DNA of 64,000 nucleotides from Actinomadura sp. DC4 (GTDB lineage: Bacteria; Actinomycetota; Actinomycetes; Streptosporangiales; Streptosporangiaceae), in the NCBI RefSeq assembly GCF_030406325.1, contig NZ_JAUEQY010000027.1, positions 62,001 through 126,000 of the forward strand, in the 5' to 3' direction. A program made the translations under genes and the position numbers. The notes under the pieces are model-generated. The model was not told the origin of the DNA. It saw only the letters and a program-made list of their open reading frames with translations, and did no database searches. Each line of letters opens with the position of its first letter. Position 1 is the stretch's first letter. This document shows, piece after piece, positions 1 to 7,828 of this stretch.

Positions 1-22
1 GCATCGCACCAGATCCAGACTG

Positions 23-51
23 TTGACGTAGTGTAATCGAATGACTACATT
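23..51 (+). promoter_or_regulatory. Sigma-70-like promoter of the trefoil gene
   Basis: TTGACG (23-28) and TACATT (46-51) are separated by 17 bases, a near-ideal housekeeping promoter spacing in an AT-richer patch just ahead of the first gene. An inverted repeat ACATTCC-GTGTT-GGAATGT (47-65) overlaps the -10 end, so it could be an operator or form a stem at the 5' end of the message. Confidence 0.55.
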
Positions 52-94
52 CCGTGTTGGAATGTTGTAGTGACACAACCCCCTGGAGATGGTC

Positions 95-640
95 ATGACC
101 ACGCAAGAACACGCCGGTCGTTTCATTCTCAAGGTGACCGGCCTGGCGCTGGGCACCCTTCTCGCCGCCGCCGCACCCCTGGCCCTGATCAACACCGCCC
201 ACGCCGCCGGACCGGCCATGTGCCTGGACGTCGGTCACGGCCGCACGAACGGTGAGCCGGCCAAGATCTGGCAGTGCGCGACCGCCGGGCATCCCAATCA
301 GACGTTCGTGATCGACCGGGGCGCGATCAAGGTCGCCGAAACCGTCGGCACTCACAGAGAGATGTGCCTGGACGTCGGTCACGCCCGCGCCAACGGTGAG
401 CGGGCCAAGATCTGGCAGTGCGCCACGGCCGGGCATCCCAATCAGACGTTCGTCATCGACCGGGGCGCGATCAAGGTCGCCGAAACCGTCGGCACTCACA
501 GAGAGATGTGCCTGGACGTCGGCCACCGTCGCGCCAACGGCGAGCCGGCCAAGATCTGGCAGTGCGCGACCGCCGGGCATCCCAATCAGACGTTCGTCAT
601 CGACCGAGGCGCGATCAAGGTCGCCGACACCCTGGCTTGA
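95..640 (+). CDS. Secreted three-repeat beta-trefoil (ricin-B-like) protein
   Basis: A 181-residue exported protein. I chose the ATG at 95 because GGAG (85-88) lies 6 bases before it; the in-frame ATG at 89 touches the ribosome site. A signal peptide (residues 1 to about 36) ends in AHA-AG. The rest is three copies of a 48-residue unit with the pattern CLDVG..R.NGE.AKIWQC and NQTF, which resembles a ricin-B lectin repeat with the usual QxW as QTF. The three units should close into one trefoil. Two Cys per unit could pair. Sugar binding is likely by family but unproven. There is no enzymatic partner domain, which is unusual for actinomycete lectin modules. Confidence 0.75.
   Translation: MTTQEHAGRFILKVTGLALGTLLAAAAPLALINTAHAAGPAMCLDVGHGRTNGEPAKIWQCATAGHPNQTFVIDRGAIKVAETVGTHREMCLDVGHARANGERAKIWQCATAGHPNQTFVIDRGAIKVAETVGTHREMCLDVGHRRANGEPAKIWQCATAGHPNQTFVIDRGAIKVADTLA
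218..637 (+). repeat. Three 144-bp tandem repeats inside the trefoil gene
   Basis: Units begin at 218, 362 and 506, exactly 144 bases apart, and the third is shortened at its end. Units 1 and 2 differ at only 3 of 48 residues, and the DNA is nearly as similar, so the copies are recent or are kept alike by recombination. Confidence 0.9.
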
Positions 641-695
641 CCGGTCTCTCGTCTCTGTCGATCCCGCCTGGGACGGAGCGGTGACCGGAGACACC

Positions 696-732
696 GCCGA
701 TGCCCGGTAGCCGTCGGTTGCCGGGCATCGGC
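696..732. terminator. Bidirectional hairpin terminator
   Basis: A perfect 12-bp stem (GCCGATGCCCGG, 696-707, with its complement 721-732) around a 13-base loop lies between two genes that converge here. There is no strong U-tract, as is common in high-GC actinomycetes. Confidence 0.7.
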
Positions 733-773
733 GCCTCCCCCATCATCGACATGGAGCCCTGTCCCTGCCCTGG

Positions 774-1553
774 TCATCTCCGGCGTCCGACGGTCAGGTA
801 GCCGACGAAGGTCGCGGTCAGGCGGGGGTGGCCGAGGGACTCCAGCCGGTGCCGTACGCGGGTGAGGAACTCGGTTCGCCGCTCCTCACCGAGCGCCTGG
901 GTGCCCGACTGCGTCGCCAGGTTGGTGAGGTAGTCATCGGCGCTGTAGGGCACCTGAAAGGGGTAGCGCAGGCTCGCCACCTCCTCGAAGAGGCCCCCGG
1001 CCTCGGGCGGGAAGTGCCACGGGCCGATCCCCTCGGGAGGAGGCGGCGGGTCGCCCTCGAACCCCACGGCCCGGTAGTCCTCCTGCACGTCCGTCCAGAA
1101 GGGTTCGGCGCCGGCGGGGCGTGCCCAGAAGCAGCCGGCCACGGCCATGGCGCCCCCGGGCCGCAGCAGCTCGGCGGGCCGGGAGTAACGGAGCCGCGGG
1201 TCGACCCAGTGCAGGGAGTTGACCGCCACCACCGCGGCGGCCGGCGTGTCCGGCGGTGACCAGTCCTCGAACGCGCAGGTCACCACCTCGGCGGCGGGGA
1301 ACGCGGCCAGCCGTTCGCGGGCGATCGCCGCCAGGCCGGCGCCCAGCTCGACGGCGGTCACGGCCAGCCCGCGCTCGGCGAGCGGCACGGTCGCCTGCCC
1401 GGTACCGCAGCCGATCTCGATCACCCGGTCACCCGCCCGGAGCCCGGCCCGCTCGACCAGGTCGTCGAACAGAGAGGGCGGGCAGACCGGCCTGGTGCGC
1501 TCGTAGTCCTCCGCCGCCGTGTCGAACCCCGCGCGCAGGATCTCGCGTTTCAC
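774..1553 (-). CDS. Class I SAM-dependent methyltransferase
   Basis: A 259-residue cytosolic methyltransferase of the small-molecule Methyltransf_11/25 type. The SAM-binding motif I reads VIEIGCGTGQAT near residue 45, followed by an acidic residue at the end of strand 2 (AVELG) and a later NSLHWVD stretch typical of this group. The start is GTG, with GGAGA a few bases upstream. It converges on the trefoil gene and shares a hairpin terminator with it. The substrate cannot be read from the sequence, and no biosynthetic partner is adjacent. Confidence 0.85.
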   Translation of the reverse strand: MKREILRAGFDTAAEDYERTRPVCPPSLFDDLVERAGLRAGDRVIEIGCGTGQATVPLAERGLAVTAVELGAGLAAIARERLAAFPAAEVVTCAFEDWSPPDTPAAAVVAVNSLHWVDPRLRYSRPAELLRPGGAMAVAGCFWARPAGAEPFWTDVQEDYRAVGFEGDPPPPPEGIGPWHFPPEAGGLFEEVASLRYPFQVPYSADDYLTNLATQSGTQALGEERRTEFLTRVRHRLESLGHPRLTATFVGYLTVGRRR

Positions 1554-1704
1554 ATGTCTCCATTTCCCTATAAAAACGCTATTTCCGATATGCCTAGTCG
1601 GAAATTGCCCATTTCAGCGAGCCTTCATATTCGAGGCGGCTTGAACAAGAGATTCTTCGTAAATTCTCATCCAAGTTTCAGGTCCGATCCTTAACGTAGA
1701 GCAA

Positions 1705-2691
1705 ATGAATGCGCCGGAACGTCCCATCTTCGTGGTCGGCTGTCCTCGGTCTGGTACGACCATGCTGCAGCTCATGCTGCACGCCCACCCGAGGATCGCG
1801 ATTCCGCCCGAAACGCGCTTTCTCATGGCCGCGTACGACGCCCGGTGCGACTTCGGCGATCTCGCCGAGGAGGCCAACCGCCTGGCGCTCGCCCGCTGGA
1901 TCGTCGACCGGAAGAAGACGCGCTTCGGCGACCTCGGGCTCGACGGTGAAAAGGTGGTCCAGGAGATCGTCGCCGGGCCGCCGACACTCGGCTCGGCCCT
2001 GGCGATCGTGCTGCGCGCGTACGCCGCGAGGTTCGGCAAGCCCCGCTGGGGAGACAAGCGGCCCGGCTATTTCCAGCGGATTCCGGCCCTGCTGCGCATG
2101 TTCCCCGACGCCCAGGTGGTCCAGCTCGTCCGCGACGGGCGGGACTGCGTCGCGTCGCTGAAGGAGATGGACTGGTACAAACAGGACGCCTTTCATGCCC
2201 TCTCGACCTGGGTGGAGTCGATCGAGGCGGGGGAGCGGGCGGCCAAGACGCTCGGCCCCGGCGCCTACCACCGCATGTACTACGAGCGGCTCATCGGCGA
2301 CCCGGGCACCGAGCTGAAGTCGCTCTGCGCGTTCCTCGGCGAGGACTTCGACCCGGCCATGTGCGAGCCCGAGCAGATCGCCGCCGTAGCCGTACCCGGC
2401 CGCAAGGTCTGGCACCAGCGCACCCACGACGAGATCACGACCGCCCGCTCCGGCACCTGGCGCACGCGGCTGACGCCCGCCGAGATCGCGCTGTGCGAGT
2501 CGGTCGCGGGTGACCTGCTGCGCGAGCACGGCTATGAGATCTCCGGCACCGGCCGGCCCGAACGCGGCGACCACGCCCGCTACCGGCGCGTCGCCGCGCA
2601 TCGCCGGCTCGCCACCCGCAAGCGCGAGATCCTCGATCTCGTACGCCGCCGCACCGAGCCCTCCGACGTGACCGCGCGCCTCACCGGCTGA
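1705..2691 (+). CDS. Sulfotransferase family protein
   Basis: A 328-residue PAPS-dependent sulfotransferase of the Sulfotransfer_3 type, which moves sulfate from PAPS to a hydroxyl or amine acceptor. The 5'-phosphosulfate loop is GCPRSGTTM (residues 12-20) and the 3'-phosphate motif is VRDGRDCVAS near residue 141. The C-terminus ends in a basic Arg-rich helix. The upstream 150 bases are AT-rich and hold its promoter, divergent from the methyltransferase. The ribosome site before the ATG is weak. The acceptor is unknown; nothing nearby makes an obvious glycan or lipid. Confidence 0.85.
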   Translation: MNAPERPIFVVGCPRSGTTMLQLMLHAHPRIAIPPETRFLMAAYDARCDFGDLAEEANRLALARWIVDRKKTRFGDLGLDGEKVVQEIVAGPPTLGSALAIVLRAYAARFGKPRWGDKRPGYFQRIPALLRMFPDAQVVQLVRDGRDCVASLKEMDWYKQDAFHALSTWVESIEAGERAAKTLGPGAYHRMYYERLIGDPGTELKSLCAFLGEDFDPAMCEPEQIAAVAVPGRKVWHQRTHDEITTARSGTWRTRLTPAEIALCESVAGDLLREHGYEISGTGRPERGDHARYRRVAAHRRLATRKREILDLVRRRTEPSDVTARLTG

Positions 2692-2737
2692 TCGGTCAGG
2701 AATCGAGAAGCGGGGCCACGGGCCCGCGATTAGCGTC

Positions 2738-3346
2738 ATGACCATGGCTTCCATCGAATCCGTCGCCCTTGAGGTGACCGACCCCAGCACCGGTTTCCAC
2801 TCCTCCGCCTTCGGACTCGGTCCCGAGGTGCGCCTGCGGGCGTCGGACGTACCCACGACCGGTTTCCGCGGTTTCACGCTGTCGCTCACGGTGTCGCGGC
2901 CGTCCACCGTCGACGCGCTCGTCGGCGCCGCCGTGGACGCCGGCGCGTCGACGCTGAAGCCGGCCACGAAGTCGTTCTGGGGGTACGGCGGCGTCGTACA
3001 GGCCCCGGACGGGACGATCTGGAAGGTCGCGACCTCGGCGAAGAAGGACACCGGCCCGGCCACCCGTGAGATCGACCAGATCGTGCTGCTGCTGGGGGTC
3101 GAGGACGTGGCCGCGAGCAAGCGGTTCTACGTGGAGCACGGCCTCACCGTGGGGAAGAGCTTCGGACGCAAGTACGTCGACTTCGCCATGCCGTCGAGCC
3201 CGGTCAAGCTGGGCCTGTACGGGCGCCGCGCCCTGGCCAAGGACGCGGGTGTCCCTCCCGAGGGCACCGGTTCGCACCGGCTGACGATCGGCGGCGACGC
3301 GGGGTCGTTCACCGATCCGGACGGGTTCGCGTGGGAATCAGTTTGA
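2738..3346 (+). CDS. VOC (glyoxalase/bleomycin-resistance fold) protein
   Basis: A 202-residue protein with two vicinal-oxygen-chelate modules: residues 1 to about 105 (SIESVALEVTDPS) and about 110-202 (IDQIVLLLGVEDVAASKRFY). The family ranges from dioxygenases to drug-binding proteins. The full set of metal ligands is not evident, so it may bind ligands rather than catalyse. ATG 2738 has no good ribosome site; ATG 2744 is equally possible. The AraC gene follows 24 bases later, a frequent pairing that suggests one transcript and a shared stress or xenobiotic role. Confidence 0.8.
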   Translation: MTMASIESVALEVTDPSTGFHSSAFGLGPEVRLRASDVPTTGFRGFTLSLTVSRPSTVDALVGAAVDAGASTLKPATKSFWGYGGVVQAPDGTIWKVATSAKKDTGPATREIDQIVLLLGVEDVAASKRFYVEHGLTVGKSFGRKYVDFAMPSSPVKLGLYGRRALAKDAGVPPEGTGSHRLTIGGDAGSFTDPDGFAWESV

Positions 3347-3370
3347 AACGCCGACGAGAGGACGTCTGTC

Positions 3371-3817
3371 ATGTGTCACCCCTCGTGGGCACGCGCGCTG
3401 ACCGCGGCGCAGCGCCGGGACGACCTCGCGCGGCTGCGTCGCGTACGGGACCGCATCGACCGGGAGTACGCCCAGCCGCTCGACGTGGAGGCGCTGGCCC
3501 GTGACGCGCACATGTCGGCGGGGCACCTCAGCCGCCAGTTCCGGCTGGCGTACGGGGAGGCGCCGTACGGTTATCTGATGACGCGGCGTATCGAGCGCGC
3601 GATGGCGCTGCTGCGCCGCGGCGACCTGACCGTGACGGAGGTGTGCTTCACGGTGGGCTGCTCGTCGCTGGGCACGTTCAGCACCCGGTTCACCGAACTG
3701 GTCGGCGTGCCACCGAGCGTGTACCGGCGCGAGGCGGCCGCGACGGAGGGGATGCCGCCGTGCGTGGCGAAGCAGGTGACCCGGCCGGTCAGGAACCGGG
3801 AGCCCCAGCCGGCCTGA
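3371..3817 (+). CDS. AraC-family regulator, DNA-binding domain only
   Basis: A 148-residue regulator made almost entirely of the double helix-turn-helix domain (residues 20-125; LDVEALARDAHMSAGHLSRQF and VTEVCFTVGCSSLGTFSTRF). There is no N-terminal sensor domain, which is common for AraC genes coupled to VOC genes. GAGAGGA sits 9 bases before the ATG. It probably regulates itself and the VOC gene upstream. Confidence 0.85.
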   Translation: MCHPSWARALTAAQRRDDLARLRRVRDRIDREYAQPLDVEALARDAHMSAGHLSRQFRLAYGEAPYGYLMTRRIERAMALLRRGDLTVTEVCFTVGCSSLGTFSTRFTELVGVPPSVYRREAAATEGMPPCVAKQVTRPVRNREPQPA

Positions 3818-3839
3818 CCGGTGTCCAGAGTCGTCCGGC

Positions 3840-4039
3840 GTGACGTCGTTGCACGAGCCGCCTCTGTTCGCGGCCCTGGCCGCGATCACCCCGTCGACGA
3901 GGGGCCACGACGGGTACTTGCCCGAACGTACGCCGGCTCGACGCGCAGGGCCTGGACTCGACGGTCTACGCCTTCCGCGGACCGGCGTACGGCCCGTTCG
4001 CGCGGGAGTGTCACGGCGCGAACGGCGGCCGATCCCGCA
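3840..4039 (+). pseudogene. Short frameshifted coding relic
   Basis: Frame 3 from GTG 3840 reads as good G/C-ending coding sequence (start MTSLHEPPLFAALAAITPST). Coding quality then moves to frame 1 from about 3905-3934 (LDAQGLDSTVYAFRGPAYG), suggesting one lost or gained base near 3905-3930. I do not recognise the family. It ends against the tail of the phosphotransferase gene. It could also be non-coding sequence that looks coding because of base composition. Confidence 0.35.
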
Positions 4040-4786
4040 CTAGGGTTCCCGCATCCGGGATCTGAGCACGTCGAATTCGCACCCCGGCGCGTCCGGATCG
4101 AAGCCGTGCTCGATCAGCCAGCGCGACGCCACCAGGCTGCGCAGTGACCACCAGCCGCGGATCACCTCCCGGTCCGCGCCGGCGCCGTAGCCGGCGAGCA
4201 GGTCGTCCAGGCGTTCCTCGTGCCCGAGCGTCAAGGTGGCGAGGTCGAACATGGCGTCGCCGGGGGCGGCCTCGGACCAGTCGATGACGCCGGTGACCTC
4301 GTCGCCGTCGACGAACACATGGGTGATCTGCAGATCGCCGTGCGTGAACACCGGTTCCCACGGCCGGAGCGCGGCCTCGGCGAGCTCGCGGTTGCGCCGG
4401 ATCACCTCGGCGGGCAGGACGGCGTTGGCGAGCAGCCACGCGCACTCGCCGTCGAGCTCCGCCGCCACGTCGGCGAGCCTGGGCCCCGGCCACGGCGGCA
4501 ACGGCGCATCGTGCAGCCTCCGTACGGCGGCGCCCGCCGCGGCCCACGCCGCCGGCGACGCGGCCGACGGCTCGCCGAGGAGGCCGAGCGCCTTGCCGGG
4601 CACGGCGGCGATCGCGAGCACGGGCGGCTCGCGCCAGAGGATCGCCGGCGTCGGTATCGGCGCCATGGCCATGGCCCGCACCTCGACGTCGGCGTGCGCG
4701 GGATCGCCGTCGACCTTCAGGAACACGTCGCCGACGCGCAGCGTCGCGCGCTGGCTGTGGGCGACGACGACCTCGACCCCTTCCAT
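4040..4786 (-). CDS. APH-type small-molecule phosphotransferase
   Basis: About 248 residues with the aminoglycoside-phosphotransferase fold, which moves phosphate from ATP to a small-molecule hydroxyl. The catalytic loop is HGDLQITHV, where the usual Asn of HGDxxxxN is His, and the metal-binding motif is VIDWSEA. The N-lobe lysine lies in VFLKVDGD. ATG 4786 has AGGA 8 bases upstream; ATG 4795 is the alternative start. Members include antibiotic kinases and many enzymes of unknown substrate, so resistance should not be assumed. It stands alone between two decayed reading frames. Confidence 0.8.
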   Translation of the reverse strand: MEGVEVVVAHSQRATLRVGDVFLKVDGDPAHADVEVRAMAMAPIPTPAILWREPPVLAIAAVPGKALGLLGEPSAASPAAWAAAGAAVRRLHDAPLPPWPGPRLADVAAELDGECAWLLANAVLPAEVIRRNRELAEAALRPWEPVFTHGDLQITHVFVDGDEVTGVIDWSEAAPGDAMFDLATLTLGHEERLDDLLAGYGAGADREVIRGWWSLRSLVASRWLIEHGFDPDAPGCEFDVLRSRMREP

Positions 4787-4872
4787 ACCGGCCATCCTGG
4801 CGGGGACGGCCGCCGATGTCGCCGGATTTAGCGGATGTCGGCACGCCGCCGGGCTTGATCCTCACGCGGCGT

Positions 4873-5134
4873 GAGGACGCATCGTTGCGCCGAGCGACCG
4901 GAAGTCGACGGCCGCGCTGCTGCTGGAGGCGTTGCGGGCGATCGGCGGGACCGGCCCGGAGAGCGAGCACGTCCTGCGCCGCCACCCGGACGCCGGCCAA
5001 ACGGTATCGCCGCCCGGGGTCGCGATGCCTGGCGTGACGACCCGTCCGCGATGTCCGGGGAGCCTCCCGCCGTGGCCGGCGAATGGCGGGAGCCGGCCGA
5101 CTACCTGAGCCTGGCCCGCGACAGCCCGGCCTGA
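4873..5134 (+). pseudogene. Second frameshifted coding relic
   Basis: The 430 bases from 4796 to 5226 hold no intact gene. One frame reads KSTAALLLEALRAIGGTGPE up to about 4995. Another frame then continues as coding-like sequence to a stop at 5134 (ending EWREPADYLSLARDSPA). Together they look like the C-terminal part of a gene broken by a frameshift and missing its start. The family is not recognised. Confidence 0.35.
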
Positions 5135-5226
5135 AGACGAGCGGAACGGGGCGGAACGGCCTGGAACGCCTTACTTCTCGAGGGGCGTGAGTGCCCTTCG
5201 TGGCGTCTGGGATGAGGAGAAGCAGT

Positions 5227-5745
5227 ATGGGCATCAAGAACAGGCTCGAGCGGATCGCAGCCGCCGGTGTCGGAGTCGTCGCGTTGACCGCGCCGGCCGT
5301 GATCTGGGTGAGCCCGGCTCACGCGGCCGGTATCCCGGCGGTCTGCACGTTCAGGACCACCAACGGCAACTTCCTGACGGCGGTCGACGGCGGCGGCCAC
5401 GGGACGGACGGGGTCCGTACGACCGCGACGACCGCCGGGGCGTTCGAGCAGTTCACGCTCGTCCCGGCGGGGGACAACATCCACTTTGGGTTCCGGACCA
5501 GCAACGGGCATTTCCTCACCGCCGTGGGCGGGGGCGGGCGTAACACGGACGCGATTCACGCGGACGCGACCACCCTGTCGACGTGGGAGGAGTTCCGTTC
5601 GTTCAGCCACCCGGACACCATCCAGACGATCGACGGTCACTTCCTGACCGCCGTGGGCGGAGGAGGCCGTACCACCGACGCCCTCCACACCGACGCGACG
5701 GCGGTGGGCTCCTGGGAGGTCTTCCAGATCTCCTGCACCCACTGA
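5227..5745 (+). CDS. Secreted fascin-like beta-trefoil protein
   Basis: A 172-residue exported protein. ATG 5227 is preferred because GAGGAGAAG lies just upstream. The signal peptide (residues 1 to about 34) ends AHA-AG. Three diverged units of about 45 residues share the pattern NG.FLTAV.GGG..TD...T.AT and W(or F)E.F, as in fascin/actin-cross-linking-type trefoil repeats. The first and last Cys could close the fold. Extracellular ligand binding is likely; there is no catalytic domain. It is the second three-unit trefoil in this 6-kb stretch but belongs to a different sequence family. Confidence 0.75.
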   Translation: MGIKNRLERIAAAGVGVVALTAPAVIWVSPAHAAGIPAVCTFRTTNGNFLTAVDGGGHGTDGVRTTATTAGAFEQFTLVPAGDNIHFGFRTSNGHFLTAVGGGGRNTDAIHADATTLSTWEEFRSFSHPDTIQTIDGHFLTAVGGGGRTTDALHTDATAVGSWEVFQISCTH

Positions 5746-5755
5746 CGTTCCGGCC

Positions 5756-5787
5756 GTGCCCGCCGCCGGCACCTCGGCGGCGGGCAC
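5756..5787. terminator. Hairpin terminator
   Basis: A perfect 13-bp GC stem (5756-5768 with 5775-5787) around a 6-base loop, 10 bases after the stop of the fascin-like gene. Confidence 0.75.
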
Positions 5788-5838
5788 GCTGCCATGATGG
5801 AACCCGCCATGAGTACGTGGGGAGAAGGCTTGCGTCCT

Positions 5839-6486
5839 GTGACGACCGTGCTCGCCGAGGACGCCGCGCTGCTGCGCGAGGGGCTGGGCGGGCTTCTCGA
5901 ACGCTTCGGCTACCGGCTCGTCGCGTCGGTCGACGACGCGGACGCCCTGGTCGCGGCGGTGGACCGGCACGCACCGGACCTCGTGATCACCGACGTCCGC
6001 ATGCCGCCGACCTTCACGGACGAGGGGTTACGGGCGGCCGTCGCGCTGCGGGCACGCCACCCCGGGCTCGCCGTGCTGGCGCTGAGCCAGTACGTCGAGA
6101 GGACCTACGCGGCCGAGCTTCTCGACTCAGGCGGTACGGCCGGCGTCGGCTACCTCCTCAAGGACCGGATCGGCGACGTCGAGGAGTTCCTCGACGCGCT
6201 GCGCCGGATACTCGGCGGCGAGACGGTCGTCGATCCCGAGGTCATCAGCCAGTTGCTGCGGGACCGGGCCGACCCGGTCCGGCGGCTGACGCCGCGCGAG
6301 AAACAGGTGCTCGGGCTCATCGCGGAGGGGCGGTCGAACGCCGCGATCGGCCGGCTGCTCGTGATCACTGATGCCGCGGTGAGCAAGCACATCGCCAACA
6401 TCCTGGTCAAGCTCGATCTACCGCCGGAGCAGGACGGGCACCGCCGCGTGATGGCGGTCCTGGCCTACCTGCGGCACTCCACCTGA
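5839..6486 (+). CDS. NarL/LuxR-type response regulator
   Basis: About 215 residues: receiver domain (residues 1-120, acidic pocket ED, phosphoacceptor Asp in LVITDVRM, Lys in YLLKD) and a LuxR helix-turn-helix (LTPREKQVLGLIAEGRSNAA). GTG 5839 fits the ribosome site GGAGAAGG (5821-5828); upstream ATGs at 5794 and 5809 would add a low-quality extension. A TTA leucine codon at 6028-6030 lies in frame, so translation may depend on the bldA-type tRNA. It overlaps the 3' end of the histidine kinase gene by 22 bases on the opposite strand. Confidence 0.88.
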   Translation: MTTVLAEDAALLREGLGGLLERFGYRLVASVDDADALVAAVDRHAPDLVITDVRMPPTFTDEGLRAAVALRARHPGLAVLALSQYVERTYAAELLDSGGTAGVGYLLKDRIGDVEEFLDALRRILGGETVVDPEVISQLLRDRADPVRRLTPREKQVLGLIAEGRSNAAIGRLLVITDAAVSKHIANILVKLDLPPEQDGHRRVMAVLAYLRHST

Positions 6487-7727
6487 GGGACGGACAGGCG
6501 GAGGACGGTCGGTCCGCCGAGGGGGCTGGTCACGGCGAGCACGCCGTCCACCACGGCGGCGCGGTCGATGAGGCCCTGGAGGCCGCCGCCGGTCCGTACG
6601 CTCGCCCCGCCGACACCGTTGTCGGTGACCTCGATGGTCAGCACGCCGTCCGCGAGGCGGCCGCGGATCGCCACCGAGCCGGCGCGCGCGTGCCTGACCA
6701 CGTTGGTGAGCGCCTCGCTGACGACGAAGTAGGCGGTGCTCTCGACGGTCGGCGGCAGCCGTCCGGGCAGCTCCACGTCGACTCGCGCCGGTGCCGCCGA
6801 CCGGCGGGCCAGTTCGGCGAGCGCGGGCGGCAGGCCGCGGTCGGTGAGCAGCGGTGGGTGGATCCCGTGCACGATCTCGCGGAGCTCGGCGAGTGCCTGC
6901 CGGGCGTCCTCGTACGCCTCGTCGATCAGGGCGGCGCCCGTACCGCGAAGTTCCAGGCGGGCGGTCCCGAGCTTGATGGCGAGGGAGGTCAGGCGCTGCT
7001 GGGCGCCGTCGTGCAGGTCACGTTCGATCCGCCGGCGTTCGGCCTCGAAGGCGTCGGCCAGCCGCCGGCGTGAGCGCGCGATCTCGGTGACCTGGGCCTC
7101 CAGCTGCTCCTCCCGGCCGCCCATCAGCGTACGGGCCAGTGCGGCGTGCCCGATCGCGACGAACGTCGTCAGATAGGCGCCGAGGACCGTCATGAACAGG
7201 GCGAGGAGCACCGCGGCCACGGTCGCGGCCGGCCCGGACAGGGAGAACACCAGCAGGGCGACCGTCGTACGGGGGTAGACGAGGGAGGCACCCGCCGCGA
7301 AGAGCAGGCCGCCGGCCAGGATCGGGACACCGGCGGCCACGAGAAGGCCGAGCGGCCACAGCACGAACGACAGCAGCAGGGTGTAGGCGAACTCCCGCCA
7401 GGTCGCCCGCTCGCCCAGCCGGGTACGCGCCCACGCGGAGGGCCCGGCCGCGGGAACCGCGCGATGCGCTCCGAGGACCGGGACCGGATCGACCAACCGC
7501 AGCCGCGAACGCTCGACCTCGGCGACCGGGACCGCGAGCAGGACCACGGCCGGCGGCATCGGCAGGCAGACCAGCGCCATCGCGATCATGCACGCCAGGC
7601 CGACGACCGACCCGCTGAGCAGATAGGCGAGTGAGCGCCAGGGCCGGGCCGAGGCGAGGAAACGGACCGGGTTACCCGTCGTGACCGGCCACGAGGGTCG
7701 TTCGACGGATGACACGCCCCGGAACAC
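6465..7727 (-). CDS. NarL-type sensor histidine kinase
   Basis: A 420-residue membrane kinase. The N-terminal half has about four to five hydrophobic segments in the actinobacterial 'sensor' arrangement, followed by a coiled linker, the HisKA_3 phosphoacceptor helix (ERDLHDGAQQRL, His near residue 240) and a HATPase domain with VVSEALTNVVRHA and TDNGVGG. It is the natural partner of the response regulator it faces tail to tail. The start is uncertain: GTG 7727 or the next in-frame GTG a few codons downstream. It is divergent from the serine hydrolase gene, a plausible target. Confidence 0.88.
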   Translation of the reverse strand: MFRGVSSVERPSWPVTTGNPVRFLASARPWRSLAYLLSGSVVGLACMIAMALVCLPMPPAVVLLAVPVAEVERSRLRLVDPVPVLGAHRAVPAAGPSAWARTRLGERATWREFAYTLLLSFVLWPLGLLVAAGVPILAGGLLFAAGASLVYPRTTVALLVFSLSGPAATVAAVLLALFMTVLGAYLTTFVAIGHAALARTLMGGREEQLEAQVTEIARSRRRLADAFEAERRRIERDLHDGAQQRLTSLAIKLGTARLELRGTGAALIDEAYEDARQALAELREIVHGIHPPLLTDRGLPPALAELARRSAAPARVDVELPGRLPPTVESTAYFVVSEALTNVVRHARAGSVAIRGRLADGVLTIEVTDNGVGGASVRTGGGLQGLIDRAAVVDGVLAVTSPLGGPTVLRLSVPQVECRR

Positions 7728-7828
7728 TACTCGCGCCGCGCGCCGCGCGAACTAGCCCTGGCACTAGTCCCGACTCTGGAGGCTGCGCCAGCGACCGGAG
7801 CGGCACGTGCGTGGTCTGCTCTCGTCCC

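Noticed and set aside
218-637. CRISPR-like or satellite repeat
   Set aside because: The 144-base units are contiguous, in frame and encode protein repeats without spacers.
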